From contig JPHH03000040.1 in NCBI GenBank assembly GCA_000750105.3, positions 248,001-312,000 on the forward strand: DNA of 64,000 bases, written 5' to 3'. Of this stretch, positions 23,314 to 33,921 are shown one piece after another. A model generated the notes under the pieces. The model ran no database searches. It worked only from the letters and a program-made list of their open reading frames with translations, and was not told where the DNA came from. Origin of the DNA: Tolypocladium sp. Sup5 PDA-1. Lineage: Eukaryota > Ascomycota > Sordariomycetes > Hypocreales > Ophiocordycipitaceae. Numbering within the stretch: position 1 is the first letter of the stretch; each line of letters begins with the position of its first letter. A program made the translations under genes and the position numbers.

Positions 23314-26300
23314 ATGGAAACTTCGATGAATCTCGAACAGGATGCGTCTCTCGACAGGTACAGCGATGCTCGCTCAGCTCGTGATTAACGGCGAGGCTAA
23401 CCAGGAACCCTGGAAGGAACCCTGACGATGGCTCAGACGCCGACTCCGACCTGGAGGAGCTCCAGGGCGACATCGCCAAGTTCGACGAGTCTGTGCGAGA
23501 ATTCCTCGCCACCCACCATGGCTCTGCAGAGACACCACGGGTAATGCGCGGAGGGTCTCGAGGTCGAGGAGCGCGCGGCCCTCGAAAAGCAGCCAAGCCT
23601 AGAGGCGACATCACGGCGCGGCTCTCCAAGGTCAACCAGGCGTTCCTCGGCGGCGACTACGACCAAGCCCTAGACTTGGCTTTTGAGGTAATCAGGATAA
23701 ATGCCGAGACTCACCAGGCATGGACCGCGCTGTCCTCCATCTTTCGCGAGCGCGGAGAGCTCAACAGGGCGCTCTCAGCTATGGTCTATGCTGCGCACCT
23801 TCGGCCCAAGGACGTATCCGGATGGCATAGGTGCGCCGCTTTTGCCCTTGACACCATCGAAGACGACGAGGGTGGCAATCTTCACACGGCTCGCCTCTGC
23901 TATTCGGCCGCCCTGAGGGCTGATCCCACCAACCTCGAGGCGAGACTCGGCAAGGCGGCCGTCTGCCATCGCCAGGGCCATCTCTCTGCTGCGATTGCAG
24001 AGTACAAGACCATCCTCAGGCGCCGACCGTACGATCTCGATTTGGTAAGGAAGCTCGCCGAAGCCTGCGTCGACACCGAGAACGCCGCCACGACCGTTCC
24101 TTCAGCCATTCAGGCCTACCGAAAGTTCTTCGACAATGAGGTAAAGACTCGGTCGCATCACGGTCGAGACGCTCTGTGGCACGACGTCGGCATCTACGTG
24201 GAATTGTTCGCCTCAGCCGACCGCTACCACGAAGGCGTCCGGGAGCTGAAGGCGCTGTCCCGTTGGCTCGTCGGGCGCGCGTCGGAGCAGTACTGGGACA
24301 ACTGGGAGACGGATGACCGCGAGTGGGACGCCGACGACGAACGCCGATCGTCAGTCTCCGAATTTGATGCCGCCAACTCAAATCCGCTCCTCTACGGAAA
24401 CGCTCTGCCCCAGGACTTGCGTATTCGATTAGCCATATACCGGCTGAGGCTGGGACACGAGGCTGAGGCATTGAAGCACCTGGACTGGCTGGGCTCCGAT
24501 GACAGCCACACCAGAGACTTTGTCAACGATTTCCCATTCCTCGCCTACGAACTGGCGACGGAGCTTGCCAGCTGCGGACGCCAGTCCCTTGCTGTCAGAT
24601 ATTACGAGCTGCTACGGGCTCTGCCTGGTGAGCCAGACCCGGCCACCTTGCTGCAGTTGGGACGGTGTTATCTTGCCCTGGGCGAACAGCCTGTCGCCGA
24701 AGAGTGCTTCCTTGCGGCAATTGATGCGGACGAGGATAGTATCGACGCACGCATCGAGCTAGCAAACATGTACGAAAAGGCCAGAGAGGATGAGGAGGCT
24801 CTGATTCTCGCTGCCGAGGCCATGGCTCTCCGGGAAGCCCAGGATCAGCCTTCGACGGGTGGGCCGAGTGTCGAGGGCTCATCAGCTGCTGCCCAGCCAG
24901 TTGAATCTGGCCCTGGCCCGGCGCAGCGGCGCAAAGCCCGTGCCCGAGCAAACGACAAGCCAGCAAAGCCAAGGGATGGCCCGAAAAGGCCCGTGATTCC
25001 GAGACGATACCGGCCGAAGAGGCTTGCCGGCGCTGACAAGCGCCTTCAAGATGAGCAGGCTCGAGCGGTCAAGCTCTCTCACCAATACGAGGCTGTTCGT
25101 GATCTCAAGCGGCAAATTCTCGCCGGTCGCAGCGACCTCATCCCCGCCTGGATGGCAACCTCAAAGGAATTGGTAGACGACTTCAGATCTCTCAAGAGAT
25201 TTTATACCTGGGACAAGTACCTGCACTTCCTTGGCTCCAAGGGCCCCTTGCAGCGCCCTGGGGCCCAACAGCAAGATTCCGAGCTGTCACAAATGTATGA
25301 ACGCTTATCACGCTGTGAGTCGGTCCCTCACACCTAAATTCATGTGGCTATTGACTGACGAGACACATACAGCCATTGCGCCGCAAGCCGACCATCATGG
25401 GCGAGAACCAGGTATTCCGGGTTTAAATACCCACCAAGGCATCTCCTTTGAAGACTGGCTAGACCTGTTCCTCGATTATGCCATCGGCCTGGCCATTGCG
25501 CATCGACGGAACGAAGCATATCAGATTTGCCAAGCCGCGAAGGACTCGACCGTCTTTCAGTCCTCCGAACACGACTTTGTCATATACGTTGCTTGGAGCG
25601 GTAAGTTCAAAGCCCCCAAGGCCCTTCTAACGTCGCGGTTCTGACTTCGTTTCAGTGTGTGCCATATACACGAACGATGAAGAGAGGTGCGTGGCAACAG
25701 CTCGCCATCTGATGCGAGACGGCGCAATCTCCGACTCTTACAGAATGTTTGCACTGCTGTCGAGGCTTTGCCAATCACCTGTCTCATGGTACACGTCTGG
25801 GCCAGCTCAAAAGTTCATCTTGCGCCAAATCAAGGCCATCGATGCCAGCCACGTTGGCGTGCCAATGCAGCGTTGGGGCCACGAGGCCGACCTCACGGGC
25901 GCAGCAACTAGTTCGTCGGGTGTCAACGTCGACGTCTGCTTGTTGATGGTATATGGCCACATCCTATTTACGTCAACTAGCTACGCATACTCCTTGGGTA
26001 GGTGTCCTCGCTAGCCCCTGTGCGATCCGCCCACTGAATTTCATGAACAGGCTACTTCTTGCGTGCCCGGTCGCTCGACCCAACGAACCCCATGATCAAC
26101 CTGAGTCTGGGGTTGGCCTATGCCCACTACGGGCTAAAACGGCAGTCGACGAACCGGCAATATCTGCTCCTGCAGGGCCAGGCTTTCCTGTCCCAGTACC
26201 TACAATCGGGCCAGAACGGAGCAGGCGGTTCTATGGCAGAGCGACTCTACAATGTCGGGCGACTGTTCCAGCTGCTCGGGACCAGCTACCTGAGCTCAAG

Positions 26301-26451
26301 ATACTATACCCAGGCGCTAGAGGCTTGCAAGAGAGAGGGGGGCAACAAGGATTTGTCGTCTTGTATTTTGATGAACAGCATTGTGTCCTTGATGTCAGTG
26401 AAGAACAACTCGATGGCTTTTTCGCTGTTGAAGAGCAACTTGAGGCTTTAA
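23314..26451 (+). CDS. TFC4: TFIIIC subunit Tfc4/Sfc4 (tau131-like)
   Basis: Tfc4 is the TPR-rich scaffold of RNA polymerase III factor TFIIIC; it bridges box A/B-bound TFIIIC to TFIIIB. Proposed exons are 23314-23357, 23405-25314, 25373-25600, 25656-25997 and 26051-26451, giving 974 residues. The N-terminal acidic DADSDLEELQGDIAKFDESV block is followed by a basic Gly/Arg stretch and RGDITARLSKVNQAF, which opens the TPR array (units such as ETHQAWTALSSIFRERGELNRA). A basic, Lys/Arg-rich hinge near residues 510-560 precedes the second TPR set ending in YLSSRYYTQALEACKRE. The first exon (14 residues) is inferred from phase and splice signals only. The N-terminus looks shorter than family members I recall, and a foldback element ends about 280 bp upstream. 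Confidence 0.88.
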
Positions 26452-26789
26452 GGGGGGGGGACGAAAGGATAGGGAATAGAAAGTATAAAAATAAAATTAA
26501 TCAAGAATAAAAACTACAAAGACACAGGCTGGTCATCCAGCGTGACCCTATCCGTGAGTTACATGGAACTACTTCGTTACAGCGCGATGCCCGTTCGAGG
26601 GTATGGCAGGGACAAGTTGGCTGGGGCTTGGAGGGACGACGAGTACCTGCAAGTGCGTGCCAAGATAGTGTGGGGCGAGGTACCCAAAGCAGCCAAACGG
26701 TGTCGTGATACAACCGCCACCACGTCAACCATCCATCCTCTTGCAACGCCAGATCGTACCATGGACCGAGCCCGTGGCCGCGCAACACC
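26452..26789. other. short intergenic region
   Basis: A 338-bp spacer between two co-directional genes. A run of nine G follows two bases after the TFC4 stop. No gene was seen. Confidence 0.5.
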
Positions 26790-29549
26790 ATGGTCCTTGC
26801 CGTGCCGTTGATGCGAGGCCTGACGACACTCCTGACTGTCCTGGGCTCTCTTGCTCTTGCGCAGGCCGACGAGAGAGGGACCCAGCCGCAGACCCAAGCC
26901 AGCAGCACCAGCATCACCAGAGCCGACACCATCACCGGCACCATCACTGGCAGCGTCACGAGCGGTACGGCCGTTTCAATTCCGGCCTCTAGTCCTTCCT
27001 CCAGTTCCCCCTCCAGCCCCAGGCCGAACCCCAGTCCGAGCTCCAGCCCCAGCCTCTGCGAAGCCCGAACCATCAACTACATCACGCACAGGCTGCCGCA
27101 GTCCTGCCTCACGAGCTCCTGGGCGGGCTCTCGGTCATCTCTGAGCGAGCCCTCTGCAGGCAACGCTACGCACCCGTCCGCAAGCAATGGCACGCCGCAG
27201 TCGGAACCAGAGCGCAGCTCTGCGCAAGCTGCCACGGCCACATCAGCCGACAGCGATGCCTCCGAGGCTCAGACAGCCGATCCCGCCGCCACCACATTCA
27301 TGTCCTTCGAAGACTGGAAGGAGATGATGCTGCGACGAGCCGGGCAGGATCCTCAAGAATGGCGGTCTCGCAAACCGAGCGAACACGGGGGCGACGACAG
27401 ATACCCACCGGACATGGGCCATGCTGGCCTGGGTGAGGAGGACGAGATCTCGCTCAACTTCGACCATTATGCAGACGGCGACGACTGGGGTCTGACGGCT
27501 GACACCGCGGGCGGAGACGGCGGCGACGACAAGAACAAGAACCTCGACGATGGGCAAGTGTACGGAGGTGACAAGTCCGCCACCGTCCACCGCAGCAAGG
27601 ACGCCGGCAAGACTTGCAAGGAGCGCTTCTCGTACTCGTCGTTTGACGCTGGCGCGACCATCCTGAAGACGGCCGCTGGCGCCAAGAACGCCAGGGCCAT
27701 CTTGGTCGAGAACAAGGACAGCTACATGCTGCTCGAGTGTGCGGCGCCGTCCAAGTACGTCATTGTCGAGCTCAGCGACGACATCTTAGTCGACACCATC
27801 GTCCTGGCAAACTTCGAGTTCTTCTCCAGCATGATCCGCCACTTCCGCGTCAGCGTCAGCGACCGATACCCCGTCAAGATGGAAAAGTGGCGCGAGCTCA
27901 GCACCTTTGAGGCCCGCAATTCGCGCGACATTCAGCCATTCCTGGTCGACAACCCTCAAATCTGGGCAAAGTACGTCAGGATCGAGTTTCTGACTCACTA
28001 CGGCAACGAGTACTATTGCCCTGTCTCGCTTCTGCGCATCCATGGCTCGCGCATGTTGGACTCGTGGAAAGACAGCGAGACCGGCCGTGACGAGGATCCC
28101 CAGATAGAAGGCGACGAAGCTCCTGCGAAACTCATCCAAGGCGACGTGACTCCATCTCCGGCCGTACCGGCGGCGGCTGATGAGGCTCAGAAGAACGCGT
28201 CCCGGCCAGTCGACAATACCCCCTGGATGAGGGAGATCGACGTGAACCCATTCGAAGCCTTGGTCGCCACCTGTCCCGCCGCTGGCAGCCATGTCACGCA
28301 CACGCCGATGACTGACCAAGAAGTAAACTCTTCTGATGACGGCGGCGCAGCCCGCCGTGACCAGGCGTCAGCAGAGAAGCCGCCTGGTAAAGCTACTCCG
28401 GCAGCCAAGCCAGCCAAATCAGCGTCGCCAGACTCCAAAGGCTCCTCGGCTGTGTCGTCCACGGCACCAGCAAACTCTACCATTGCCTCACCGGATGACC
28501 ATCAAACAGTCGTCGGCAATGCCACCGCTAACAGCAGCGCCGGCTCGGCCGCCACAAACGAGACGCCTGGGGAGCGTGGCCACCAAAATGCCACTGCTGC
28601 GTCGGCGGGCAAGTCGTCGTCTGGCGGCGCCGGAAGCGGCAAGCCGAGAAGCAGTGGCACTTCGAGCGCCTCGGCTGCGTCACCGACGGTGCAGGAGGGA
28701 TTCTTCAACGCCATCACGAAGCGCCTCCAGCAAGTCGAGGCGAATCTCACGCTGTCGCTCAAATACGTCGAGGACCAGTCCCGGCACATGCAAGAGGCCC
28801 TTCAGAGGGGCGAGCAGAATCAGCACTCCAAGGTCACCGTCTTCCTCGACGACCTGAACCAGACGGTGCTCGCCGAGCTGCGCAACATCCGCGACCAGTA
28901 TGATCAGATATGGCAGTCGACCGTCCTCGCCCTCGAGAGCCAGTCGGACCGCTCCGAGCGGGACATGATGGCCCTGACCACCCGCCTCAACCTCCTGGCC
29001 GACGAGGTCGTCTTCCAGAAGCGCATGGCCATTGCCCAGGCTGTCATCCTGCTCTCCTGCCTGTTCCTCGTCATCTTCTCCCGCGGCGTCCCCATAACGT
29101 CCCTTGCCCCTTTCGCCGATCACGCCGCCAACGCCTCGTACACAGCGACGGCATCGCCACCTACACCCCGCCGAGACCGAGACCTGTATCAGGCAGGCCA
29201 GCAGCACAGCCCGCACAGCAAACGGAGCCTTGCTGCCGCTCATGGCGCTCTCAACTACGCACAAATTCTTCCCTCCACAGAGGATGAGCCCCTGAATGCC
29301 GCCTCGTCTTCCTACGACGCCGCGTTGGGGCCCCATCTCGTGGACCCTCAAGCCGCCATATCCCAGTATCGGCGCATGTCCCCACCCCTGACACCAAGCT
29401 TACCCGACGAGCCCAGAACCTCACGCGCACCCGTATCTGGACGCGATTCTCATGCGGCGTCGAACGGCAATCCTCCGCTGTCACACATCAACTCACGCAA
29501 ACCACTACCGTCCCTCCCCGAATATCCCACCTCGCCACACGAAACATAA
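26790..29549 (+). CDS. SLP1: SUN-domain ER membrane protein (SLP1-like)
   Basis: This intronless 919-residue protein belongs to the SUN-like SLP1/Osteopotentia group, ER membrane proteins that in yeast (Slp1-Emp65) protect folding-competent soluble proteins. A hydrophobic leader (LTTLLTVLGSLALAQA) looks like a signal peptide. After a Ser/Pro-rich stretch come Cys-containing CEARTINYITHRLPQSC and the conserved SFEDWKEMML. The SUN-like core runs from CKERFSYSSFDAGATIL through ENKDSYMLLEC, VIVELSDDI and FEFFSSMIRHFRVSVSDRYP to LRIHGSRML. A coiled-coil region (ITKRLQQVEANLTLSLKYVE) precedes a single transmembrane helix (AIAQAVILLSCLFLVIF). The C-terminal 150 residues are Pro/Ser-rich and presumably cytosolic. 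Many NxS/T sites lie in the lumenal linker. Alternative starts exist in-frame at MRGL. Confidence 0.85.
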   Translation: MVLAVPLMRGLTTLLTVLGSLALAQADERGTQPQTQASSTSITRADTITGTITGSVTSGTAVSIPASSPSSSSPSSPRPNPSPSSSPSLCEARTINYITHRLPQSCLTSSWAGSRSSLSEPSAGNATHPSASNGTPQSEPERSSAQAATATSADSDASEAQTADPAATTFMSFEDWKEMMLRRAGQDPQEWRSRKPSEHGGDDRYPPDMGHAGLGEEDEISLNFDHYADGDDWGLTADTAGGDGGDDKNKNLDDGQVYGGDKSATVHRSKDAGKTCKERFSYSSFDAGATILKTAAGAKNARAILVENKDSYMLLECAAPSKYVIVELSDDILVDTIVLANFEFFSSMIRHFRVSVSDRYPVKMEKWRELSTFEARNSRDIQPFLVDNPQIWAKYVRIEFLTHYGNEYYCPVSLLRIHGSRMLDSWKDSETGRDEDPQIEGDEAPAKLIQGDVTPSPAVPAAADEAQKNASRPVDNTPWMREIDVNPFEALVATCPAAGSHVTHTPMTDQEVNSSDDGGAARRDQASAEKPPGKATPAAKPAKSASPDSKGSSAVSSTAPANSTIASPDDHQTVVGNATANSSAGSAATNETPGERGHQNATAASAGKSSSGGAGSGKPRSSGTSSASAASPTVQEGFFNAITKRLQQVEANLTLSLKYVEDQSRHMQEALQRGEQNQHSKVTVFLDDLNQTVLAELRNIRDQYDQIWQSTVLALESQSDRSERDMMALTTRLNLLADEVVFQKRMAIAQAVILLSCLFLVIFSRGVPITSLAPFADHAANASYTATASPPTPRRDRDLYQAGQQHSPHSKRSLAAAHGALNYAQILPSTEDEPLNAASSSYDAALGPHLVDPQAAISQYRRMSPPLTPSLPDEPRTSRAPVSGRDSHAASNGNPPLSHINSRKPLPSLPEYPTSPHET

Positions 29550-29840
29550 CCGCAACATTCCTTCTACTCCCTGGATCGCCTCGTGGCACTGCACAACCTA
29601 GGCTGGGAACGAACACGGAGCGTTCTCGAGCCGTGGACTATATGGCAGCCTGTGGCTTTCATTGTCTCTAGCTAGGCATGATTATCTCTTACATGGTGAT
29701 TATTCTGGCCACCAGAGCGATAGATAGCAAAATGCCTTATGGCTTGATAAGAACAAAACGACAAGGCCCCACAAAGAGATCCAGGCTTCGCTGCCCCTGG
29801 GGAAATGACTGAGTTGAGAATGCCACCCCGAGGGGACGGC

Positions 29841-32466
29841 TCACTGCGTTGCCGTGCCGTACAGATGCTGAATGGCTGTCTCGTAGTCGTACTCCTCCAG
29901 GGCGGCCAGTCGAGTCCCTCGATCGTACTGTGAGCGTCGGCGCCGCTGCTCATCGCGAAAGTGCTGCCCTGCATTGGGGGTAAAGAGGCCTGGCAGTAAT
30001 ATTAGCTGACTGACCCGCGACTCGGATACAAGTGGCGGGAAAGCACTTGCCGACGTGTTCTGCATTCTCACAGCTTCTCTTCATCTTCGACTGATTGTCA
30101 GGCTCCGGAAACGGCTCTTCTTGACCCGCTAGTTCGGGCATAGGGCCGTTCGAGGTGAAGTACAGCTGCGTAGTTCAACCACAACGATTAGCTACACACT
30201 GGGTCGAATTCTTCCCTCAAGCACCACCAGCTACGTACCTTTGGTCGGTAATGAGGTGCCTCCAGCATGACGGAGCTGTTTCGGAACTTCTGCACCAGAC
30301 AGTCCTTACCCTGTATAGCTGGATGCCCCTCGTTAGCTCAACGCGGGGGGGGGGGGGGGGGGAAAGGGGTCACAAACTGGCATAGGAGATCTCGGCCACT
30401 TTGTCGCTTTTGAAGCAGTTCCTATTCGCTAGTTAGTAGAAGACCTGCTTTGGGGAGTCGCAGAGCGTACCAGCGCTGGTTTCCTCGGGCGTCAACAAAC
30501 TTTTACCCTACCAGTTAGCGGACCCGATTCTAGCGGCGGACGAGTGAGCATTACTGACATCGATTATATCCAGTGGCTGCATATTGTCAGTACAAGTCAT
30601 CGAACTGGGGCTGAGCAACTTACATCGACAAAATTTATGAACGCATAGCCGACACTGTTGCAGAGTATTAGTCCAACGACCAGCTGTTGAATCGGCAGTT
30701 TGTCGGTGAGAGTACTTACTTGCAGTCATTGGCAAAATCTATGCGCAAGTACATGAAATCGTACTTGCCCCAGCTTGACTCGTCGATGATTCGTTTGAGC
30801 ATCGCCTGGTCAACCTTGTTGGGGATGTTTCGAAGCATGATCTGCCAATGTTAGACGACAGCAATAGCAAATGGGGTTTAGGCATACCGTGGTGCGGACG
30901 TCAATTCCATCTCGAATCCGATTTATGTCGACATGGTTGTGATGACTCGCCACGTTGTGATACGGGGATCGGCTGATGCGCATCGCATTCTGCCTGCGAG
31001 CATCAGCTCTGCCAAAGCCGGACAATGGCCTGGACGGGCTGTAGCTGTTCTGAGCCGTGAGTGCTGGAGACGGTGGTGTGTGGTACAGGGGGCCAACAAC
31101 TGAGTACGAGGGGGGCATGGGCGCCATGGGAGTGACTGGCCCTTGCGACCCGGCGGGAAGAAAGGAGTCAACCATGTAAGGCATCCCAGATGTAAATGGC
31201 GACTGGAACATCAGCGGGTACATGGCGAACGGAGGATGGACGCGCATGTCAGGAGGCGCCGCTGGTCGGGGAGTAGCTGATCCAGCTGCCCCTTGCTGTT
31301 GATCAATGCCATCGTGCCCTTTCCCGAAAGAGAATCCATGCAGCGCTTCGGCGAGGCCGGGGATCGCGGCAGGCTCACATGCATGCGGCGAAACGACCAG
31401 ATGGATGCCCTTCACGAAACGGCTGCAGTTAGCGTCAAGCGACAACCGGGCATGATGGAGAAAGTGACTGACCTCCGGGGTGATGATGCTACTGCAGCTC
31501 GATACTGCTGGGGCGGCAGCGGAAACGTCACAAAACTCTGCTATGGCCCTGAATGATCCATTCGGAAACGTTGAACGCCTGGCAAAGGCAAATAGGCGAC
31601 CGTGCGATTGAAGAAGTCTCCGTACTGTCTCCATGGCTTGGAGAACGTCGATGGCAGTGCCATGTGAGACGGCGGCAAGGACTAGAACTTGGCCGGTGTG
31701 GCATGTCGTCACCTCACAGTATGCAGCCTCGTGCTGTAGATGACAGTCAGTATTTCGTGACGAGGCTCGAAACGAAGGGCGGATACCTTTCCCATCCTAG
31801 CCGGATTGGCATATTCGACCTTCCAACCCTTCTCGGCCAGGCGAATGCTGGCATGAGTGGAACAGGCATCTCTGATGTCCGCGAAATGGACGTACACGTG
31901 GCCATCAAAGGCTTCGAAGAACCGGGTCCCGTGTGGAGGGTCTCCAAGTGCCTCCAGTTCCTGAGAGAGACATGCCAGGTTAGTAACTATCGCACGAGGA
32001 AGAGCCTATAGAGGGGGCATACACTTAGCCAGGCGTTCACTTCGGACGTGGAAATGGAGACGGAGGATGAGATGTCCAAATGTCGAGAGAGCCCCAAGTC
32101 GGTGCTGAGAGCTGCGGCGACAGGTCCACCATCAACAGGCAAGGGAATCTTGATGGTGCCCGCAAAGGGATTGAATGCCGAGGCCGTTGGCGACAGCCTG
32201 GTTCCGGGCTGGTGAGAGGGAGTAACAAAGGGGTCTTTGTCGAGGTGAGCGGCGCCCGCGCTGCTGTAGCTGCCGACGGGCAAGCCAGCTGGGGGCGTGG
32301 CCGAGGTGGGACGGGCAAAGCCCTGGAGCAGCTTGGATGATTTGGTCGAGCTATCGTCGGGCGAAAATGCCGTCAAACGCGTGTCTGGGGTTCCTTTGAA
32401 CGATTCCGCTCCGCCGCTCGACGATCTCGGCGACGAGGGGTTGTCACGCTCTCGAGCCTGAGCCAT
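29841..32466 (-). CDS. mei2: Mei2-like RNA-binding protein
   Basis: This is a Mei2-family RNA-binding protein; in fission yeast Mei2 is the master regulator of meiosis. Eleven exons give 676 residues: 32466-32023, 31960-31787, 31712-30888, 30841-30720, 30654-30624, 30576-30559, 30499-30471, 30421-30378, 30318-30239, 30165-30051 and 29989-29841. The diagnostic C-terminal RRM3 is intact: TTIMLRNIPNKV at the exon 3/4 join, then KYDFMYLRIDFAN, NVGYAFINFVD, FVDARGNQRWNCF and LVQKFRNSSVMLEAPHYRPK. An RRM-like segment (HVYVHFADIRDACSTHASI) lies near residue 170. Exon 6 is an 18-bp micro-exon. The last intron starts with GC (GTCG/GCAAGT). Intron 8 contains an 18-base poly-C on the coding strand. A possible extra intron near 31422-31471 would shift the frame, so I left it in. 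Confidence 0.9.
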
Positions 32467-33921
32467 GGTGACGGACGAGGAAAGAACAGTGCGACAGGTA
32501 CTCCAGGTGAGGCAGGCTTGATTTACTCGGTCGACTGTCGTTTGAGACCAGTATCAACGTTGCGTGCGGCAGTCGAGTTGTGGGGGGACGGGGCAGGTGA
32601 ACGGGTGAAGAGTGAGAAGATGAAGGTTGGATGTGCCAGGTCAGGTCGCCAAGGGCACAAGAACAAGAAGAGGGTGAATGGACGAGAAAGGGTCTGTTGA
32701 GAAAGTGTGGATGAGGTGGTAATGACTTGGGCAGACAGGTGCAGTGGATGCCATGCCAGGCTGACGTCTGGAGCAGGGCTTGCCTTATCGTGGTGTGCGT
32801 CTTGTACCTGCCTCACCTTTTCGCCCCTCTCGTCTCAGCTGCCGTCCTCTTGCACACCGTGTTGGCTTCACTCGTGGCGGGAGCGGAAGCGAGAACAACG
32901 GAGGCAGCAGCAGGAGCAGCTGGTTGGGGCCTTGGCAAAGCCTTTGGGTGATGAAAGATCTTGATGCCACAGCCTCTAAAGCTGCTACACACCTCCTTGC
33001 CTTGTCTTTCCTTAGGGACTTCAATTCAGGGACGCAGGCTACACTGGCGTTTGTTTTGTTTTGCCCGACTATTGGTAAAGAGACTGACAGAATGTCCACT
33101 TAGGTAGGTTGAGGGGGATTCCGTCTGCCGCTTCGCGCAGCTTCAAGTGTGTCGAAAAGAACAGGCGGTGACTCAAGAGCCTTTGGTTTGTCGGTCAAGC
33201 CAGGTGTTTCACTGCACCTGCCGTTTCCCTGCGCAGGCAACCAGCTGGCCTGGGAGCTCATGCCCCAATCTCGCAGCAGCCGGTGGGCTTCGCGCCTGCC
33301 CACTTTTGTGCCGTTGACCGCTACACCGTGAGGTGCTCTTTTCTGCGCCTGCCTGGCGTCTGAATTGTCATCGTACCTGCATTTCATCGCGCAGACTTAG
33401 TTACAAGGTGACAGATACCTTTGCCTTCGGTATCATCCTTTTGCACCATTGTAACCCGGCGCCGTAACAGAGTGTATTTCTTTACGTTCCTTTAAATGTT
33501 CTACAAGCCTAGGTTTGTACGAGACCTTGGATACCTAAGTTTAAGAGGCGGAAGTTACGCCAGGCATATAGCGAAGGGAAGTACGGCCTAGTGCCGTACT
33601 TCGTCGTTGGCATCAGTTGTCGTGCACTGCAACCTTGTCCAGATCTTAGAACGGGCACCCAATGGCGTTTGAGCAGCTGCCCAAACGGGAAAACGCAAGT
33701 CGCAGCACTCCACGCGACTGTCATTGGCCCTGCCATGCCACCCCTGCCTCCTGAAACCACGTCGATAAGCCGCACTGCGTAAGGATAAGGCGACCATCAC
33801 CACCACCGTCACCAGCGACGACCATCCATGCCCATGCGTGCGTGCTCGCGCGTCCAGCCTCAACTCTCAGCACCGCCCAAGCTCTCCTCCACCTCGTCGT
33901 CGTCCTCCCCCAGGTGCCAGC
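32467..33921. promoter_or_regulatory. divergent spacer between mei2 and SEC15
   Basis: 1.45 kb of divergent promoter region. It holds an exact inverted repeat at 33578-33602 (GAAGTACGGC, 5-base spacer, GCCGTACTTC) and a CCAAT box (reverse orientation) near 33724. No gene was recognised. Confidence 0.5.
33578..33602. repeat. perfect inverted repeat GAAGTACGGC/GCCGTACTTC
   Basis: Ten-base perfect arms flank CTAGT. It belongs to the GTACTTCGTAC-like motif family scattered through intergenic DNA of this window. It could be a dimeric factor site or a hairpin. Confidence 0.7.

Noticed and set aside
31422..31471. Possible 50-bp intron in mei2 exon 3 (GTCAGT...CTAACTGCAG)
   Set aside because: Removal would shift the frame and destroy the long open stretch leading into RRM3.
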